From Trichaptum fuscoviolaceum (lineage: Eukaryota; Basidiomycota; Agaricomycetes; Hymenochaetales; Trichaptaceae), in assembly GCA_910574455.1 (NCBI GenBank), contig CAJSYZ010000001.1:2153424-2217423 (forward strand): a DNA stretch of 64,000 nt, given 5' to 3'. The notes under the pieces were generated by a model. That model had not been told where the DNA came from. It saw only the letters and a program-made list of their open reading frames with translations, and did not search any database. This document shows, piece after piece, positions 1 to 12,600 of the stretch (within the stretch, counting starts at the first letter, position 1; every line of letters starts with the position of its first letter). The translations under genes were made by a program, and so were the position numbers.

Positions 1-2981
1 TACGGTACACTCACGCATCGGCCTTTGCTTCACTGGGTTGGTGGAGATCCTTGTCAGCACAATAACAAGCCTCAGTGTCTGTGCTATAGGTGGTCTACGG
101 ATAACTCTCGTTCCTTGGTAAGCTATGACGTTCTGGTCTCATTATGTTACTCATTGTTAACTAGGGGTATCTTCCCGATCGTGATTGTGTTCGTAGGTGC
201 AGAAAACATGTTCCGATTGGTGGGGTGACTTCAGTTCGCATGAAATCTGGCCGACTTTTAACACTGTTTTTGTAGGTCGACGAAGTGGTGAAAACCAAGA
301 TATCACTGCCTGTCAAAGAGAGGATTGGTATTGGGCTCAGTCGCGCTGGAACCTCGAATACGATGAAAGTAGTTACCTACAACTCTATCCTTGGAGTTAT
401 TGCTTTCTTTGCACAGGGAGCGATACGTCAATTTTGCGTATTCGCAATAGTTGTGCTTGTTGCGCATTGGTTCCTCATTCACACATTTTTCGTGGCTGTC
501 CTCTCGATTGATATCCAAAGATTAGAGGTGACGGAATTCTTCACTTGCGAATCGCATCTGTTCTGACGTATCCTTTCAGCTTGGGGACTTGTTACGCCAA
601 GATATTGCTATCGGTTCTTCTGGAAGTAGGACAAACGGTATTTCAGAGACTTCAGACCCGGATTCGAAGAGTAGTCAGTTAGCGAAGACTATGGGAAATT
701 TCCAACAAATAGCCAACGGGCGAGTTGCAAGAAATGTTAGCCTTCTACTTGTAAGTTGATTCTCTCTAATTCAAAGCAGTTTATGTTGTATAACTGCTCC
801 AAGCTCCTGGTTATCACAGCAACCCTCTATTACTCAACACTCCCTTCGCCATCGCGACAGAAGGACGAGCCAGTGTCTCGTGCTTCTATTCAACGGTCGA
901 AGGCAGAGCAAGCAATGTTTGAATCACATTCCGACGCTCACCAGATTTGGCGCATATTCAATCCAGAGAATGACCCACTTGTACACCTTCGGATAGAACA
1001 CCCAACATTGATGACCCTCGACCTTAAGCATGACGATACTACTACCAATGCGAAATGGCGTAACAGTCATAGACCTCGTCTGTCTTCTCGAACTTTCCGT
1101 TTCGTCTCCTGGATTGCCAAAGTCCTTATCCTACCAATTGGAGTAACGTTGACGGCCCTATACGGGCTGCTTCTATACCTACTGAAAGGAACTGATCGGT
1201 TAGAAATGCGTCGGGAGCACGGAGAACAAATCGACTCGGAAGTTAGTCCTATAAATGGCCATACAACATTTAAGACACTCCCTCTGGTTTTCAGGACAGA
1301 TGTGGCGCACCTCGCGTCTAGTGCCGATGGTTCCTTGGTAGCATGCATCAGTTTAGAGGGTGAAGTGTATGTTTGGCTGGCAGCATCTCGACTCTACACA
1401 AAGCTCGACACTCGAGGACTCACTCTGCGATCTTTTCCGACGTCTTCATTGTCCTGTCCGATCAGTAGTTTGGCGGTCGATGAACATGGTACCACCTGCG
1501 TTGTGGGGACACCCGAGGGCGTTATCGGCGTTTGGTGTCTACAGAACGGGACTCCTACTCTTTTGTCCTCTCTATATCTTCGCGAATGCACTCACCCCGT
1601 AATACAACTAGCTGTTCACCGGTCTCAAGGAACACTATCCAGCGAATCGGAACTGAGCGATCCTTCCGAACGGATGCCGGGAGGTCCCATTTGCATTTTT
1701 TCTGTACACGAGAACAACAGAATTGTCAGATGGGTCGACGGTGTTCCCACTGATTGCAAACCGTCTTGCGGAGACGTAGTCAAAGCTCATCTAGCTCTGA
1801 CCCACGAGACCGCGTACCCTTTGTGTCTGTTTGCCACAGCGGACGGCGCATTGGAAATTCTGGATACATATTGTTCATTGATCCATAAAGGCACAGTTAT
1901 ATTGCAGGCAGGCAGCACCCAGGACGTTGTGGTCGATGCTCATGTTTCCTTAGTCAAAGTAGAGAATATCGAGCATGCCCTTGTCACCGCAGTGACCTGC
2001 TCTGGCATAATAACGATCTCGGATGGCAATAGTGGCGAGCTAATACATTCTTTGGAAGACGGATACGGGCCCGTCAACAACATTCAGATCATACCTATGG
2101 CGCCGAAGGCGTGCAGTCAATGTGGGGAAGTGCCCCTTTGTACTTTCGCCCTTGTGCATTCCGTCGGTCATATCGTGTCCGTAGACCGTGGCATACTCGC
2201 TCGACGGTGTTCATGTCCAATGACGCAACCTATGACTTCGAAGGCAATCTCAGTGAAGGATACTCCAATGGGCAGAAGGTCGAGAAGCGGGAGCTTTGTG
2301 TCGTCGTCTGGTATGGACCAATCTTCCAGGACGCGTAGCCGGCATGCATCAGTATCATATGAAACTCTGACATCTGATGTCAGCGCCTTTCCCGTCTCTG
2401 GGCATGGTGTCCACTCCCGTCGTGGGTCTGAACGAGACCTTAGGCGCGCGAGCGAGAGGCTCGAGAAGCTGGGTTCGCAACTGATTGACGAGACCGGCGA
2501 TACGGATGAAAAGCGAGGGCTTTGCGCTCCTGAAGGGTCGCGAAGGACATCGTCGGCATCCGAAACCACACCGCAGTTAGTTTGGCGCAACTTCAGACTA
2601 GTGAGGCTCCGAGAGACCACGTGCGAGCGTGGGGGCTGGGGATTGCTGGGAGGACGCAAAATTCTCGGCTTGCGAAGAAAACCTCGATCTCGCCAGTCTC
2701 AAGGAAGAGAACTAACTCCTCGACCTCAGTCGCTCTCTTCTGTCGTCCTCGATCGATGGGAAGCTTGGATAATAGACCCAGCGGCCGCCGACTCACCCAT
2801 ACAAGCCTCGTCTCTATCATCAGTTACGCGTTTAGATGAACATGATAGCAGGACTGATCCCGATGGCAAACATCTGTCTAGACTTGCTTTTACCAGGCTA
2901 TTTCCATTGGTTGTCAAAGACTCCCTAGCTATCGCTGGCTTTGGGAACGGTGTTGGAGTTCTTGACTTTAGCTCATTGTAA
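1..2981 (+). CDS. scp1: SCAP-like sterol-sensing protein, 5' partial
   Basis: SCAP escorts the membrane-bound transcription factor SREBP/Sre1 from the ER for cleavage when sterol or oxygen is low. The window opens inside the polytopic sterol-sensing region: exon 1-117 reads ..IGLCFTGLVEILVSTITSL.., followed by 165-219, 276-527 and 580-750, all hydrophobic segments with loops. Introns 118-164, 220-275 and 528-579 are clear; a fourth, 751-803, joins ..NVSLLL to LLVITATLYY... From about 1290 the protein becomes soluble with WD40-like units (GEVYVWLAAS, GVIGVWCLQNG), the SREBP-binding half in this family. The middle, around 2230-2760, is Ser/Arg-rich and low complexity. The stop is at 2979-2981. 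The start codon and first membrane segments lie upstream of the window. Converges with RAD1. Family assignment rests on sterol-sensing plus WD40 order; an unrelated sterol-sensing protein is less likely. Confidence 0.78.
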
Positions 2982-3142
2982 TTCTTGCTACATAAATTAT
3001 CTAGCTACATCTGTATCATTTATACTATACATAAACTACATACTAGGGGAACCTTTCCTAACCTCGTAACCCAGTCGCTGTCGCATTTCCGGCTTACATG
3101 AATACAGTATGTATCAGAGTTAGTGGTAATCATTGATTATCA

Positions 3143-4653
3143 TCAATGGAGAGACACTAAAGTCACAAGATTAGCTGCATTCGTTGGAGGCGGTATTGTT
3201 ATTTTGCGTACTCTGAATTCGACAAAGTTTTCCACTGGAGCTCCAGTTTTGGGACTAAGAGACGTCGTCAGGAACTGCAAACCCATGACGCCCTCCGCGT
3301 CAATACGCAACGATGTCTTATTCGATGTCTGCAAGGCCTTCATAGTGCGCAAAACGTGAGATAATCTGTAGCTGTGAAATTGCACTTGCGTTCAAGCTTC
3401 CTCAACAAAGATGCGAGGAATATGCGTTACCTGAAGGACACAGTTTCTTCGCACTCAAAGGTCTCTAGGACCTCCTTGTCATTTGGATAATCCATCTTTC
3501 AAGTGTTAGAGCCACTAAATCGGTTATATAAGCGATATCGTACCTCCACTTCACCCAGAGCAGTTGGTACCCGAATTCGAAAATGAGGCCGATTTATACC
3601 CTTCGTTGTGGCGGGCACATGAGGATTGCCTATAAACGTGATTTTTTCACTAGAGGGATCTAGCTCTGAAAGCGCTTCACGGATCCAAGATGACTGAAAG
3701 AAAGCAGATGAATGTTGTTGAAGGATTCCGTTGAAGAATCTAATGTCTGAACCTTTAGAATGCACTTTAGAACTCTTCGAGGTTATTAGACTGAGTACAC
3801 TTTCCAGATAGTGCATACATACAGATTATGAATATCGATAGGAAGGTCGAACTGAGGCTCAGCCTCGTAAGTAACCAGCTCGCAGGTAGTTGTAGGTCCG
3901 TTGGCACTTTCAGCACTCCACACATAAGTCAGCATGAGGCCGCTTCAACAGCCACTAGCAATAAACTCACAGAAGCAGCACGAGTGGATGGCCCTCACCC
4001 GCATAGGATATCCTCATTCCCGTCCCCTTCCCATCAGACCGAGGAAAGAAAGCGTCGATTCGACCATTTGTGTTAGCCTGATTCCTTCTCCTATTCCCGC
4101 CGCCCTGTCCGTTCGTTTGTGTGTCCCCCTCATTATCCGAGCCTTCGTTTGCTCTCTGCCATGATTGCCTAGGTGCTTTGGAGAAGCCTCCGTTCGGAGG
4201 CCCCGTGGCCGTCCCAAAGATATTCAGACATTCGAGGAGTGTGCTGAGCTGGAAGCTTATCATAGTACCGGCGCCCGGATCATCTTCATCCTCTGGCTGA
4301 ACAGGGTTGTACTCAAACTCTTCGAACAATTCCTTCCGCACATACGCGGCGACTGCAGAGGTTAACTGAGAACGATTATGCTTCAAGTAAAATGTATATT
4401 TCCGCACTTCTGAATGTTCGCGCTTCCTCCGCATACACGATTAGACCGCTCTTAAGAAAGGTCAGCGTGGCCCGCTGACTTGTTGGATGGAAGCAAACGC
4501 TGCGCAGAATACTTGAGAATGCTCGAATGTCTGGCATGGTCCCCCTAAAAACCTAAATATATTGTTAATTTGCTAATTCATAGAAGCCATTCTACATACT
4601 TCTCCAGCTTGATCGTTAATGTTAGCATCTTCTGACATCATGTTGTCCGACAT
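3143..4653 (-). CDS. RAD1: DNA-damage checkpoint clamp protein Rad1
   Basis: Rad1 is one of three subunits of the 9-1-1 (Rad9-Rad1-Hus1) ring, a PCNA-like clamp loaded at damaged DNA to activate checkpoint kinases in the nucleus. The start ATG at 4653 gives MSDNMMSEDANIND. Splicing then gives ..GTMPDIRAFSSILRSV.., ..LKSGLIVYAEEARTF.., ..AAYVRKELFEEFEYNP.., ..FQLSTLLECLNIFGTA.., ..GMRISYAGEGHPLVLLL.., ..SSWIREALSELDPSSEK.. and the C-terminal ..SLRIDAEGVMGLQFL..FVEFRV... The order and motifs match human RAD1 (TVLLDCLSIFG, LREAFSELD, FLSLQYMI, CFVEYY). There are at least five short introns. An insertion rich in Gly/Asn/Arg sits between LNIFGTA and GMRISYAG (about 4020-4200) and is longer than in animals. 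The promoter gap to the LOG gene is only about 100 bases and carries MCB and CRE motifs. Confidence 0.85.
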
Positions 4654-4731
4654 GATGAGCGTTGAAGGAACGAGATCTCAGGCTGTACACCAGATCTATA
4701 GACATCGTGACATTAACAGTAGCGCGTTCTG

Positions 4732-4746
4732 ACGCGTGACGTCACG
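4732..4746. promoter_or_regulatory. MCB (ACGCGT) overlapping a CRE palindrome
   Basis: ACGCGT at 4732-4737 is directly joined to the 12-base perfect palindrome CGTGACGTCACG at 4735-4746, about 80 bases before the RAD1 start codon. ACGCGT is the MluI cell-cycle box bound by MBF (Swi6-Mbp1 type) in fungi; TGACGTCA is the ATF/CREB site. The match is seen in sequence; use by RAD1 is inferred. Confidence 0.5.
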
Positions 4747-4757
4747 AAAATTACTAA

Positions 4758-5801
4758 TCAAACGTTACGTAAACTATTGCCTACTGTGACTTCAAGTTCG
4801 GTCTCGCCCATGCGTTTTGACCAGTCGTAAGCGTACACTGCTGCCGCATCTCCCCTCTGCCATGAGTCCAACGCCTTCAGTGTTGCCTCGCCCCAGTCGA
4901 ATGTCGCATGTTCTGCTTCGTCCGACGGCCCGTCGACAAAGACCGCCAGTCGTTCGTTGGAAGGCTGGATGAAGCCTTGCTCAACTCCGTTGCGGATCAG
5001 GTCTCGTAGGGGAGAATAGAAGGAGAGGACATTCATGATGACGATGGCTAGGATCTGAAGTTTAAGCAACGTCGTGTAAAGTCGGCATAATAGAACGCAC
5101 GTTTGTTGTGGATTGCAAGCTGAGTCCAAGTGATGGCTTCTAGCACCTGCCGATTGGCTTTAAAATCTGCACCAGAATGTGCTTCAGTGCAGTCTCGCGC
5201 ACCTCTTCAAATGTCCCATATCCACCAGGGAGCACTGCAAATCCGCCAGATCGCGTAGCCATCTCGAGCTTGCGCTCGTGCATAGAGTTCACGATGATCT
5301 TTTTTTGTGTCGTCCAATTGTCAACCGGCCTTTTTCTAGAGAGAAGTTCAGAACAGAACTTACTGTCTTGACCTGTAATTCAAACCATGATACAATTTCA
5401 ATTCCTTGAATCTTATCAGAAAGAAACTTTTACCTTTTCATTGCCGTGTGTATGAACAGTAAGTTCTTTCCCATTTTCTATCTCAGTCGTAGTCTTCTCT
5501 TTCTCGCCCCCCGCCGCGTACATTGCATAGGGAATGACTCCCACAACCTCCCCACCTTCCTGCATGACAGTACCTGAAACGACGCCCATGATCCCTTTCG
5601 CCCCTCCTCCGTATACGAGCGGACGTTTCGCTCGTGCTAATGCCTTACCCAGCGCTACAAGTATTGTAAAGTTACCAAACATGTGAAGACACAAATACAG
5701 AACATAGACTCACAGATAGCTGCATTTTTGAACGCTTCCTGTTTCCCAAGGGAAGACGCACAAAATACGGCGACTGCATTGGATTTTTGGGTGTGGGACA
5801 T
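4758..5801 (-). CDS. LOG-family protein (cytokinin riboside monophosphate phosphoribohydrolase-like)
   Basis: LOG proteins are Rossmann-fold enzymes that release a free base from nucleoside 5'-monophosphates; in fungi the physiological substrate is often unknown. The start ATG at 5801 gives MSHTQKSNAVAVFCASS. Next come ..KRPLVYGGGAKGIMGVV.., then ..NSMHERKLEMATRSGGF and LPGGYGTFEE, the two diagnostic LOG motifs (MHxRK and PGGxGTxxE) carrying catalytic Arg and Glu. After splicing the chain continues ..AITWTQLAIHNKPIVIMN.. and ends ..LEVTVGNSLRNV. An apparent 9-base exon (5364-5372, coding V-K-T) joins the HGNEK segment to IIVNSMHERK. Spacing is tight: about 100 bases upstream of RAD1 on the same strand. 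Confident as LOG family; the substrate is not decidable from sequence. Confidence 0.85.
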
Positions 5802-6216
5802 ACTGCAATGCTAATTCGATAAAAGGCAATTATGATGGTGACAGGACGATACTAGTTGTAGCGAGTAGTAGTAGTGGACAAAACGAGCTTGTATGCGCCG
5901 GCGGTGACTCGGACTCAGATCTTCTACAGAACGTACGCGACGCTATTTGTAGTCTTTCTCGGAGTCTCATCTCCGAACAAGGCGGCCTTCCTACTACTAG
6001 TAGTATGTATTCGAGCCATTGGTCATACATAGTGCACGAAACCCAAGTCAGTGGGCGTCACTCTACGCGTTTGTTTAGACGTCAACCCGGCATCCGTCGC
6101 CAGACCTGCTCAAGATCATCGCCGCTGTGTATGTGTGCATGTAGATTATGCCATTGATAGCAAGTAAGAACGCAAAACAAAATAATCCTGATAATTATTA
6201 CCGTATGTAACATCTA
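5802..6216. other. Intergenic, LOG promoter and YME1 3' flank
   Basis: No gene is seen. It holds short GTAG/CTACTA runs near 5850-5880 and 5985-6005. Reading frames here are short and have no recognisable protein. Confidence 0.6.
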
Positions 6217-9200
6217 TTATGATACAGCTGAGGGATCACTTTCCTCATGCGCTACCTCCGTTTCGCGTTCTACAGCCTGCTGCTCTTCCGCCTGCGCTGC
6301 CTCAAGCAGCTTCTCCTCAACTGGTCGTATGGGCTCACCCTTCACGACCTTCTGGACCTCCGAGAGATCCAGAGTCTCGTACTCGACCAACGCATCTGCA
6401 AGCTGTTTCGGCAATTCAAGATCATTAGAAGAAGTCCATACCTCTGCACGGCTGTTTACGTACCCGATGTAGTTCATCCTCCTTCGTTTTTAAGATATGT
6501 TTGGCTCGCGCCTCGGATTGCTCTAAAAGCCTACAGATCTGTTGTTAGAGATCGTCTATAAGACGAATCGGGTAAAACTTACCGTTGTATTTCTGTTTCA
6601 ATCACTTCACGTTTTTGAGGGCTGATCGTATTGTCATTTTCATGGTAGAACACCGGGCCGATTTTATCTGAGAAGCCAAATTGCTAATGTATGATGCGAG
6701 GCGTGAATCCTTGGTTCTATTAGCCAAGAAAATGGTATGCCACGTACCCTAACCATTGCAGACGCCGTACTTGTGGCATGACGAATGTCAGACGACGCAC
6801 CGCTCGTAACGTTTTCAGGACCGTAGACTTGCAATTATCCGGTTAGATTATCCAAGCGGCGAAGTAAGGGCAGAAAATGAACACATACTAAGTTCCTCTG
6901 CAGCCCGGCCTCCCATGGACACGTCCAACGACGCGAGATATTCCTTCTTTGAGACAGATACACGGTCGTCCTCAGGCAGAAATTGAGTCTACGTGTCGCG
7001 CCCATGATCTCCGATTAGCCCCGATCAAGCTGTGGACAGAAAGAGATGCTCACCAAACCCAGAGCATGTCCCCGAGTAACACACGTAACCTTGTGTAAAG
7101 GCATCGCACCTTCGGTGTACATGGCTACAAGAGCGTGGCCACCCTATTTGGTCCATCAGTGAGCTGTGGGGATACGCTCAGAGAATAACAAGAGGGGACG
7201 TACCTCATGATACGCAGTCATTTTCTTGACCTTCGGGTCGATATAATGCGTTTTGCGCTCGGCACCCATAATAATGCGGTCCTTGGCCCATTCGAAGTGT
7301 TTCAGTGTCACTTCTTTCGCACCGTCCCTAGCCGCTTGGATAGCCGCTTGATTGACCATGTTCTGCAGGTCAGCACCAGAGAAACCGGGTGTGCCGCGTG
7401 CGAGGATCATAGGATCAACATCTGGAGGCGTGGAATGTTGAGTTGAATGCTATGTATATTTATTATAGGACAAACTTTGAGCTGTTATCACACCCCGCAT
7501 GTGATGCTGGAGGATTTGAACGCGACCGCGCACGTCTGGCAAAGGAACAGCTATAATCCGATCGAAGCGACCAGGTCGCACAAGAGCTCTGCACAAGCAC
7601 TGTAAGCAGATATCGCTCGTAATCACGAATGGAAAGAACTACGCACTGGTCCAAAGATTCCGGGAAGTTAGTCGCAGCGATGACGACGACGCCCTCAGTT
7701 TGCAAGAAACCGTCCATCTCGACGAGCAACTGATTTAGCGTCTACTCAATAGTCAAGTTTAGTCTTTCCTGATTTTTCCCCCTTTGTAAGAATACCCGGA
7801 AAAGACAAACCTGCTTGAGATGTTGTTGATCCCGATTGCTGCGCTTCCCGCCAATGGCATCCAATTCATCAATGAAGATGATAGCAGGTTGCTTTTTTCT
7901 TGCGGTAGCGAAGAGCTCCCGAACGCGCTTGGCGCCTACTCCAACGAAAATCTCTTCGAACTCTGAGCCGGATGCGAAGAGGAAGGGCTAACCAGTAACC
8001 AGTAGCCAGACTATTAGTACCTTCCACACCCAACATACAGAGTTACAGAAACTCACCACACCCGCCTCGCCTGCTACGGCTCTCGCCAACATAGTCTTTC
8101 CCGTTCCTGGGCTTCCAGTCAATAGTATACCCTTAGGTAATCTCCCTCCGAGCGTCGTGAAGGTTGTGGGGTCCTTAAGGAACTCAACAACTTCTTGTAG
8201 CTCCTCCTTCGCCTCGTCCACGCCGTGCACATCACTAAACTTGACGACCTTGCCTTGCATTGGCTCAAACTCTGCTGCGCGCGGACCTGTCTTGAGGAGG
8301 TTGGTGTTTTCGAGGAACAACGAGAGAGCAACAAGAATCACTGTAGAATATCGAAGGAGAAGGATACATTTGTTGATTAGATTCGCAATTAAGAGTATTG
8401 AAAACCGATAGTATGTTGCGACGTACTGAAACCGACGAGTGCAATCCAAGCTACAGACTTGATGACCTTCCTCCACATCTCCCCGCGTGCTGTTTGAACG
8501 CGGAGAGTATTAGTGAAGTTACTCTAAGAGCCAAAGAGAAAACGCACGTTCAGCAATAGTCACGTAAATCGGATTCGAGGGCCCGCCTCCGCCAGCACCA
8601 GCCAGCGCAGACATAGACATGGGTGTGCTAGTCTGCTTTGCTGATCCAACAAGGGGGCCGGTAGGAATATTGAAGGCAGGACCAGCGCTGACGTTAGCGA
8701 GCACCTTTTGTGCAATTTCCTGACTTCGAGAAAGAGGAACGCTGTCTGCTACAGACGCCGAAGAATTCTGCCCGGCACTTTGTTCGCTGGAAGGAGGCGC
8801 GGGTAGAGGATGGGCGCGAACCAATTGCTCTCTTCTCTGGACTGCCGGGTTGACACTCGTACTCAGATCAGCCTTAACGAGCGCCGAGAGATAAAGTTCA
8901 AAAGCTTCGTCCGAATGGAGGAGAGGCGACTCTGGATTCTGAAAGTAATTGTTCGTTACATTGAAAGGAGGCAAGACTAGTCATAGCACTTACGAACTCG
9001 CACATGCGTTCCCATCTACTCATAACGACCTTCCATCCTGCAGGCCTTTCAGATTGAATTAGAAGACGGAAAAGGTTTATTTGAGCATCCATATTGTTGG
9101 GATCGGCGTCTGCCTCTGCCTCTGCTTTGGTTATTTGTTGAATTGACCATAGTGATGGAACCGTTGATGATACCGACGCAAAGCGAGCTTGTGTTAACCG

Positions 9201-9377
9201 TGAAAGCAAGGAGAGACGAGGTTGGATTGGAGTTCGAGGAGCTCTGCTATAACATGATTGCAAAGGGATTAGACGAGGAGTTGCTGCTGCGAAGGAGAAG
9301 AGAGAACGTGATGAGCAGCGCAATAAGAAAGGGTTGTGTAGCACAGGGCGGGCAGCTCTGAGGCCAAGGCCGAGCAT
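6217..9377 (-). CDS. YME1: Mitochondrial i-AAA protease (FtsH/Yme1 family)
   Basis: This is an ATP-dependent zinc metalloprotease of the mitochondrial inner membrane, facing the intermembrane space, for protein quality control. Translation starts at 9377 with an Arg/Ser-rich presequence ([16 protein letters not shown]..). A single hydrophobic segment (about 8320-8440) precedes the AAA module: [16 protein letters not shown], Walker A GSPGTGKT, Walker [26 protein letters not shown]. The peptidase part follows: HEGGHA is created by splicing across the intron near 7145-7203 and supplies the zinc HExxH motif, then MGGRAAEEL. The tail is acidic and Glu-rich (..[17 protein letters not shown]). About ten introns. 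Walker A reads GSPGTGKT where most FtsH proteins have GPPGTGKT. Start-to-start distance to DPP3 is about 180 bases if the upstream DPP3 ATG is used. Confidence 0.93.
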
Positions 9378-9665
9378 GTGGTGAACAGTGAGCGGGCAGC
9401 GGCGGACGACGAGCAGACCTCCTCACTGCAAAGCCTTTGAAATCAGTATGCACTACGCGGCTCCGTGGAACTTCAAGTTGTCGACTCGACGCGAAAGTCT
9501 TGAGTCGGCAGATGCCGACATCCATAAGGATCGCCGTGTTTACGCAATTGCTGTATTATGCTCCGTGCTGCCATCTTCTCGAGCACAAGACGCGCTCGCC
9601 CCCTTTCAAATCGTTCCCCCCTCCCTTTTTCTCCTACCTCCATCATCTCCCTTCAGAAACGAAAA
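9378..9665. promoter_or_regulatory. Bidirectional promoter region YME1/DPP3
   Basis: This 288-base gap separates the divergent YME1 start (9377) from the conserved DPP3 start (9666). The right part is pyrimidine-rich (about 9600-9655) and may itself be translated if DPP3 uses the upstream in-frame ATG at 9558. No clear TATA box. Confidence 0.5.
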
Positions 9666-12600
9666 ATGGCCTCTGCGCTCAATGTCGAGCGTTTTCTTGC
9701 CGATAAGAGTACCCCGTTCTGCAGCCTTGATGTTCTAAAGTCATTTGAGCAGCTCAGGTGAGTGTTCGGTGCGCATTTAGTCCACTATCGCGTTGATCAG
9801 TACCTCGCAGCTCGAAGGAGAAGTTGTATGCGCACTACATCTCACAGGCAAGTTGGGCGGGCGCTCGCATCATCCAGGGCCAGTGGACACCCCATGCAGC
9901 TTCGCTATACGATCTCCTCATCCTCACATTCAGCGAGGGTGGCAAGCTCGGAAGACTCGAAGATCTAAAGACTAAATCCGGCGTTAGTGATGAGGACTGG
10001 GCGCATCTCCTACAATACACATCTCAGGTATATCGTTTGTGATCGAGTTCGGTCCGTCTACTCACTGTCCCACGACATGCTAGGTCTTGAGCAATCTAGT
10101 CAACTACAAGTCATTCGGTTTCACGAAGATCATCCCCCGGATCTCTCAAGAGAAGTTCGAGGATGTCGTGAAGGTCTCTACTAATGCTAATGATGCTGTC
10201 CCTCTCTGGGAGAAGGTACTGACTCGCTCCAATGCGTCAGGTAGAATCTAAAACAACCTTGTATCATTAGCTGAAGGATCACATCTATTCCACCGAGCCG
10301 GAGTCAAGCCTTTCCGTCGGAAAGCGTAGCGAGGGTCACGTGTCTAACTACTACCTCGGGGAGACAGTCTCTGACGAGGAGGTTGCAGCTGTCCAAGCTG
10401 CTGCCGAGAAAGAGGGGATCGACATCTTAAACACTCGGTACGGGCAATCTACGGTGCATATATGCGCCCATTTCTAAGCTCACTATCCTTACCAGGGTCG
10501 AGAAAGTCGACGACAAGAACTTCATTCTGCATGTTGCATCCTCCGAGGCAAAGGAAGAGAAATCAGTCAGCGTGAAGACGGGTGATGAGGAACACTTCAC
10601 ATTGAAAGTGAAATATGGCGATTTCGCGGATGCTTTGAAGAAGGCTGCCGAAGCCCTTGAGCAGGTTCGCATATAATTCTCCCTTGAGCATAGTCTTAGG
10701 AGCTTAATTCCCTTTCAATTGACAGGCTAAGAAGTATGCTGCGAACAAAAACCAGGAAGACATGCTGGACGGCTACATCAAATCGTAACGACCTCAGCTA
10801 GTATCTTTTCGTCCATCCTACGTCTAACCACCATTGCTTTACACAGCTTCACTAGTGGCTCCATCGAGGCACATAAAGAAGGGTCCCGCGCATGGGTTAG
10901 GGACATCGGACCCGTCGTTGAGTCGTACATCGGCTTCGTCGAGACATATGTTGACCCGTACGGCGGGCGTGCTGAGTGGGAGGGCTTCACAGCAATCGTG
11001 AACAAGGAGCTGAGCGCAAAGTATGAAGTACTCGTCAACCGCGCACCGGAATTGATCAAGTGCTTGCCGTGGGGTAAGAGCTTTGAGGTGGATGTGTTCC
11101 GTAAGCCAGATTTCACGGCGTTGGAGGTCGTTAGTTTTGCGACTGGAGGTGAATATCCAGAGTCACCGTATGCGTTGGGAATTTATTGACGATATGGCGC
11201 AGGTATTCCCGCTGGTATCAACGTAAGCTAAGCGTCATGGTACAAATTGGCATATCTGATTTCCCTGCCCCGATGTTAACAGATTCCGGTACGTAGGTTA
11301 AGTTACAAGTAGCCAGGATTTCGTATTGACATGTCATTAGAACTACTATGAGATCCGTGAACAACTCGGTTTTAAGAACGTTTCGTTGGCAGTAAGTGAA
11401 TCGTCCCTTCCATTTCCCAACCCGTCTCTGATTCTTATCTCGTCAGAACATTCTCGCTGCAAAATCACCAGGTACGAAACTTGAAGCCAAATTACTGTTT
11501 AAAAAGATCAAACCTCAGCTCATTTTATTATATGTAGATGAGGAACTCACCTTCATTCACCCGGATGACGTTGCTCTGTATAATGAATGGGACTCTCGCG
11601 CCTTCGAGTTGCAAGTAGCTAACCATGAGCTACTCGGACATGGGTCAGGCAAGCTTTTCCAGGAAGATGCGAAGGGAGAAAAGAACTTCGACTTAGACAA
11701 GGTCATTAACCCCTTGACTGGGAAGCCTGTGTACGTTACACAAACCCTTGTGCGCAGAAAATGAGCTGGCCGCTGATGTAGTGAGATAGCACTTCGTGGT
11801 ACAAACCGGGGCAGACACCCGACTCCGTCCTCGGCGAGGTTTCTTCGTCCATGGAGGAGTGCCGTGCGGAGACTGCAGCGCTTTTCTGTACGCCAAATTC
11901 CCTATATGCACTATCTATTGGCTAACTTATCACTTCCTGTTTTCCGCAGTGGTCAGCAACCCCGAGATCTTGAAGATCTTCAATGTGCGTCTAATCCACT
12001 CATCCTCGAGGTTGCATGTGGACTGAATATTGTAACAGTACACAACAGAAAAGGATGTTGAAGAGATTCAGTACGTCACCTTCTTGCTTATGGCGCGCAT
12101 GGGCCTTCGTGCGTTAGAATTTTACGACCCGAAGACCAAGAAACACGGACAAGCGCACATGCAAGCTCGGTCAGTACCACAGCTTTCCTGCCTCCCTTTT
12201 TCTATCTGAAGTGTCATGTTTACCCTTCTGCATTCAGAATGGGTATCACGCAGTTCCTCGTCAAATCCGGCATCGCTAAACTCGAGGAAGTGCGCAGCAC
12301 AGAAGGTGTCCTGGAGAATGTCTACATCCGGGTGGACAGGGACAAAGTCCTGAAGGAGGGACGTGATGTCGTCGGCAAGTTGCTCGTCGACCTACAGGTC
12401 CGCAAGAGCACGGCTGATGGTGCAGGCGCTCGGGAGTTCTACACTGATCTAACTACGCCTCTTGAGGGCTGGGATGGCGAGATTCGGGATCTAGTTTTGA
12501 AGAAGAAACAGGTTTGTGCACATACATAAGAGCCTTCTTACTTACTACTGACCAAATGTTTCTCATACTTCAGCCTCGGAAGCAGTTTGTTCAGGTGCGC

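Noticed and set aside
751..779. A 29-base intron in the SCAP-like gene
   Set aside because: A 53-base intron (751-803) keeps the frame, is normal in size and gives a better membrane helix.
2168..2659. 163-codon minus-strand frame inside the SCAP-like gene
   Set aside because: Antisense shadow of a Ser/Arg-rich coding stretch; no family features.
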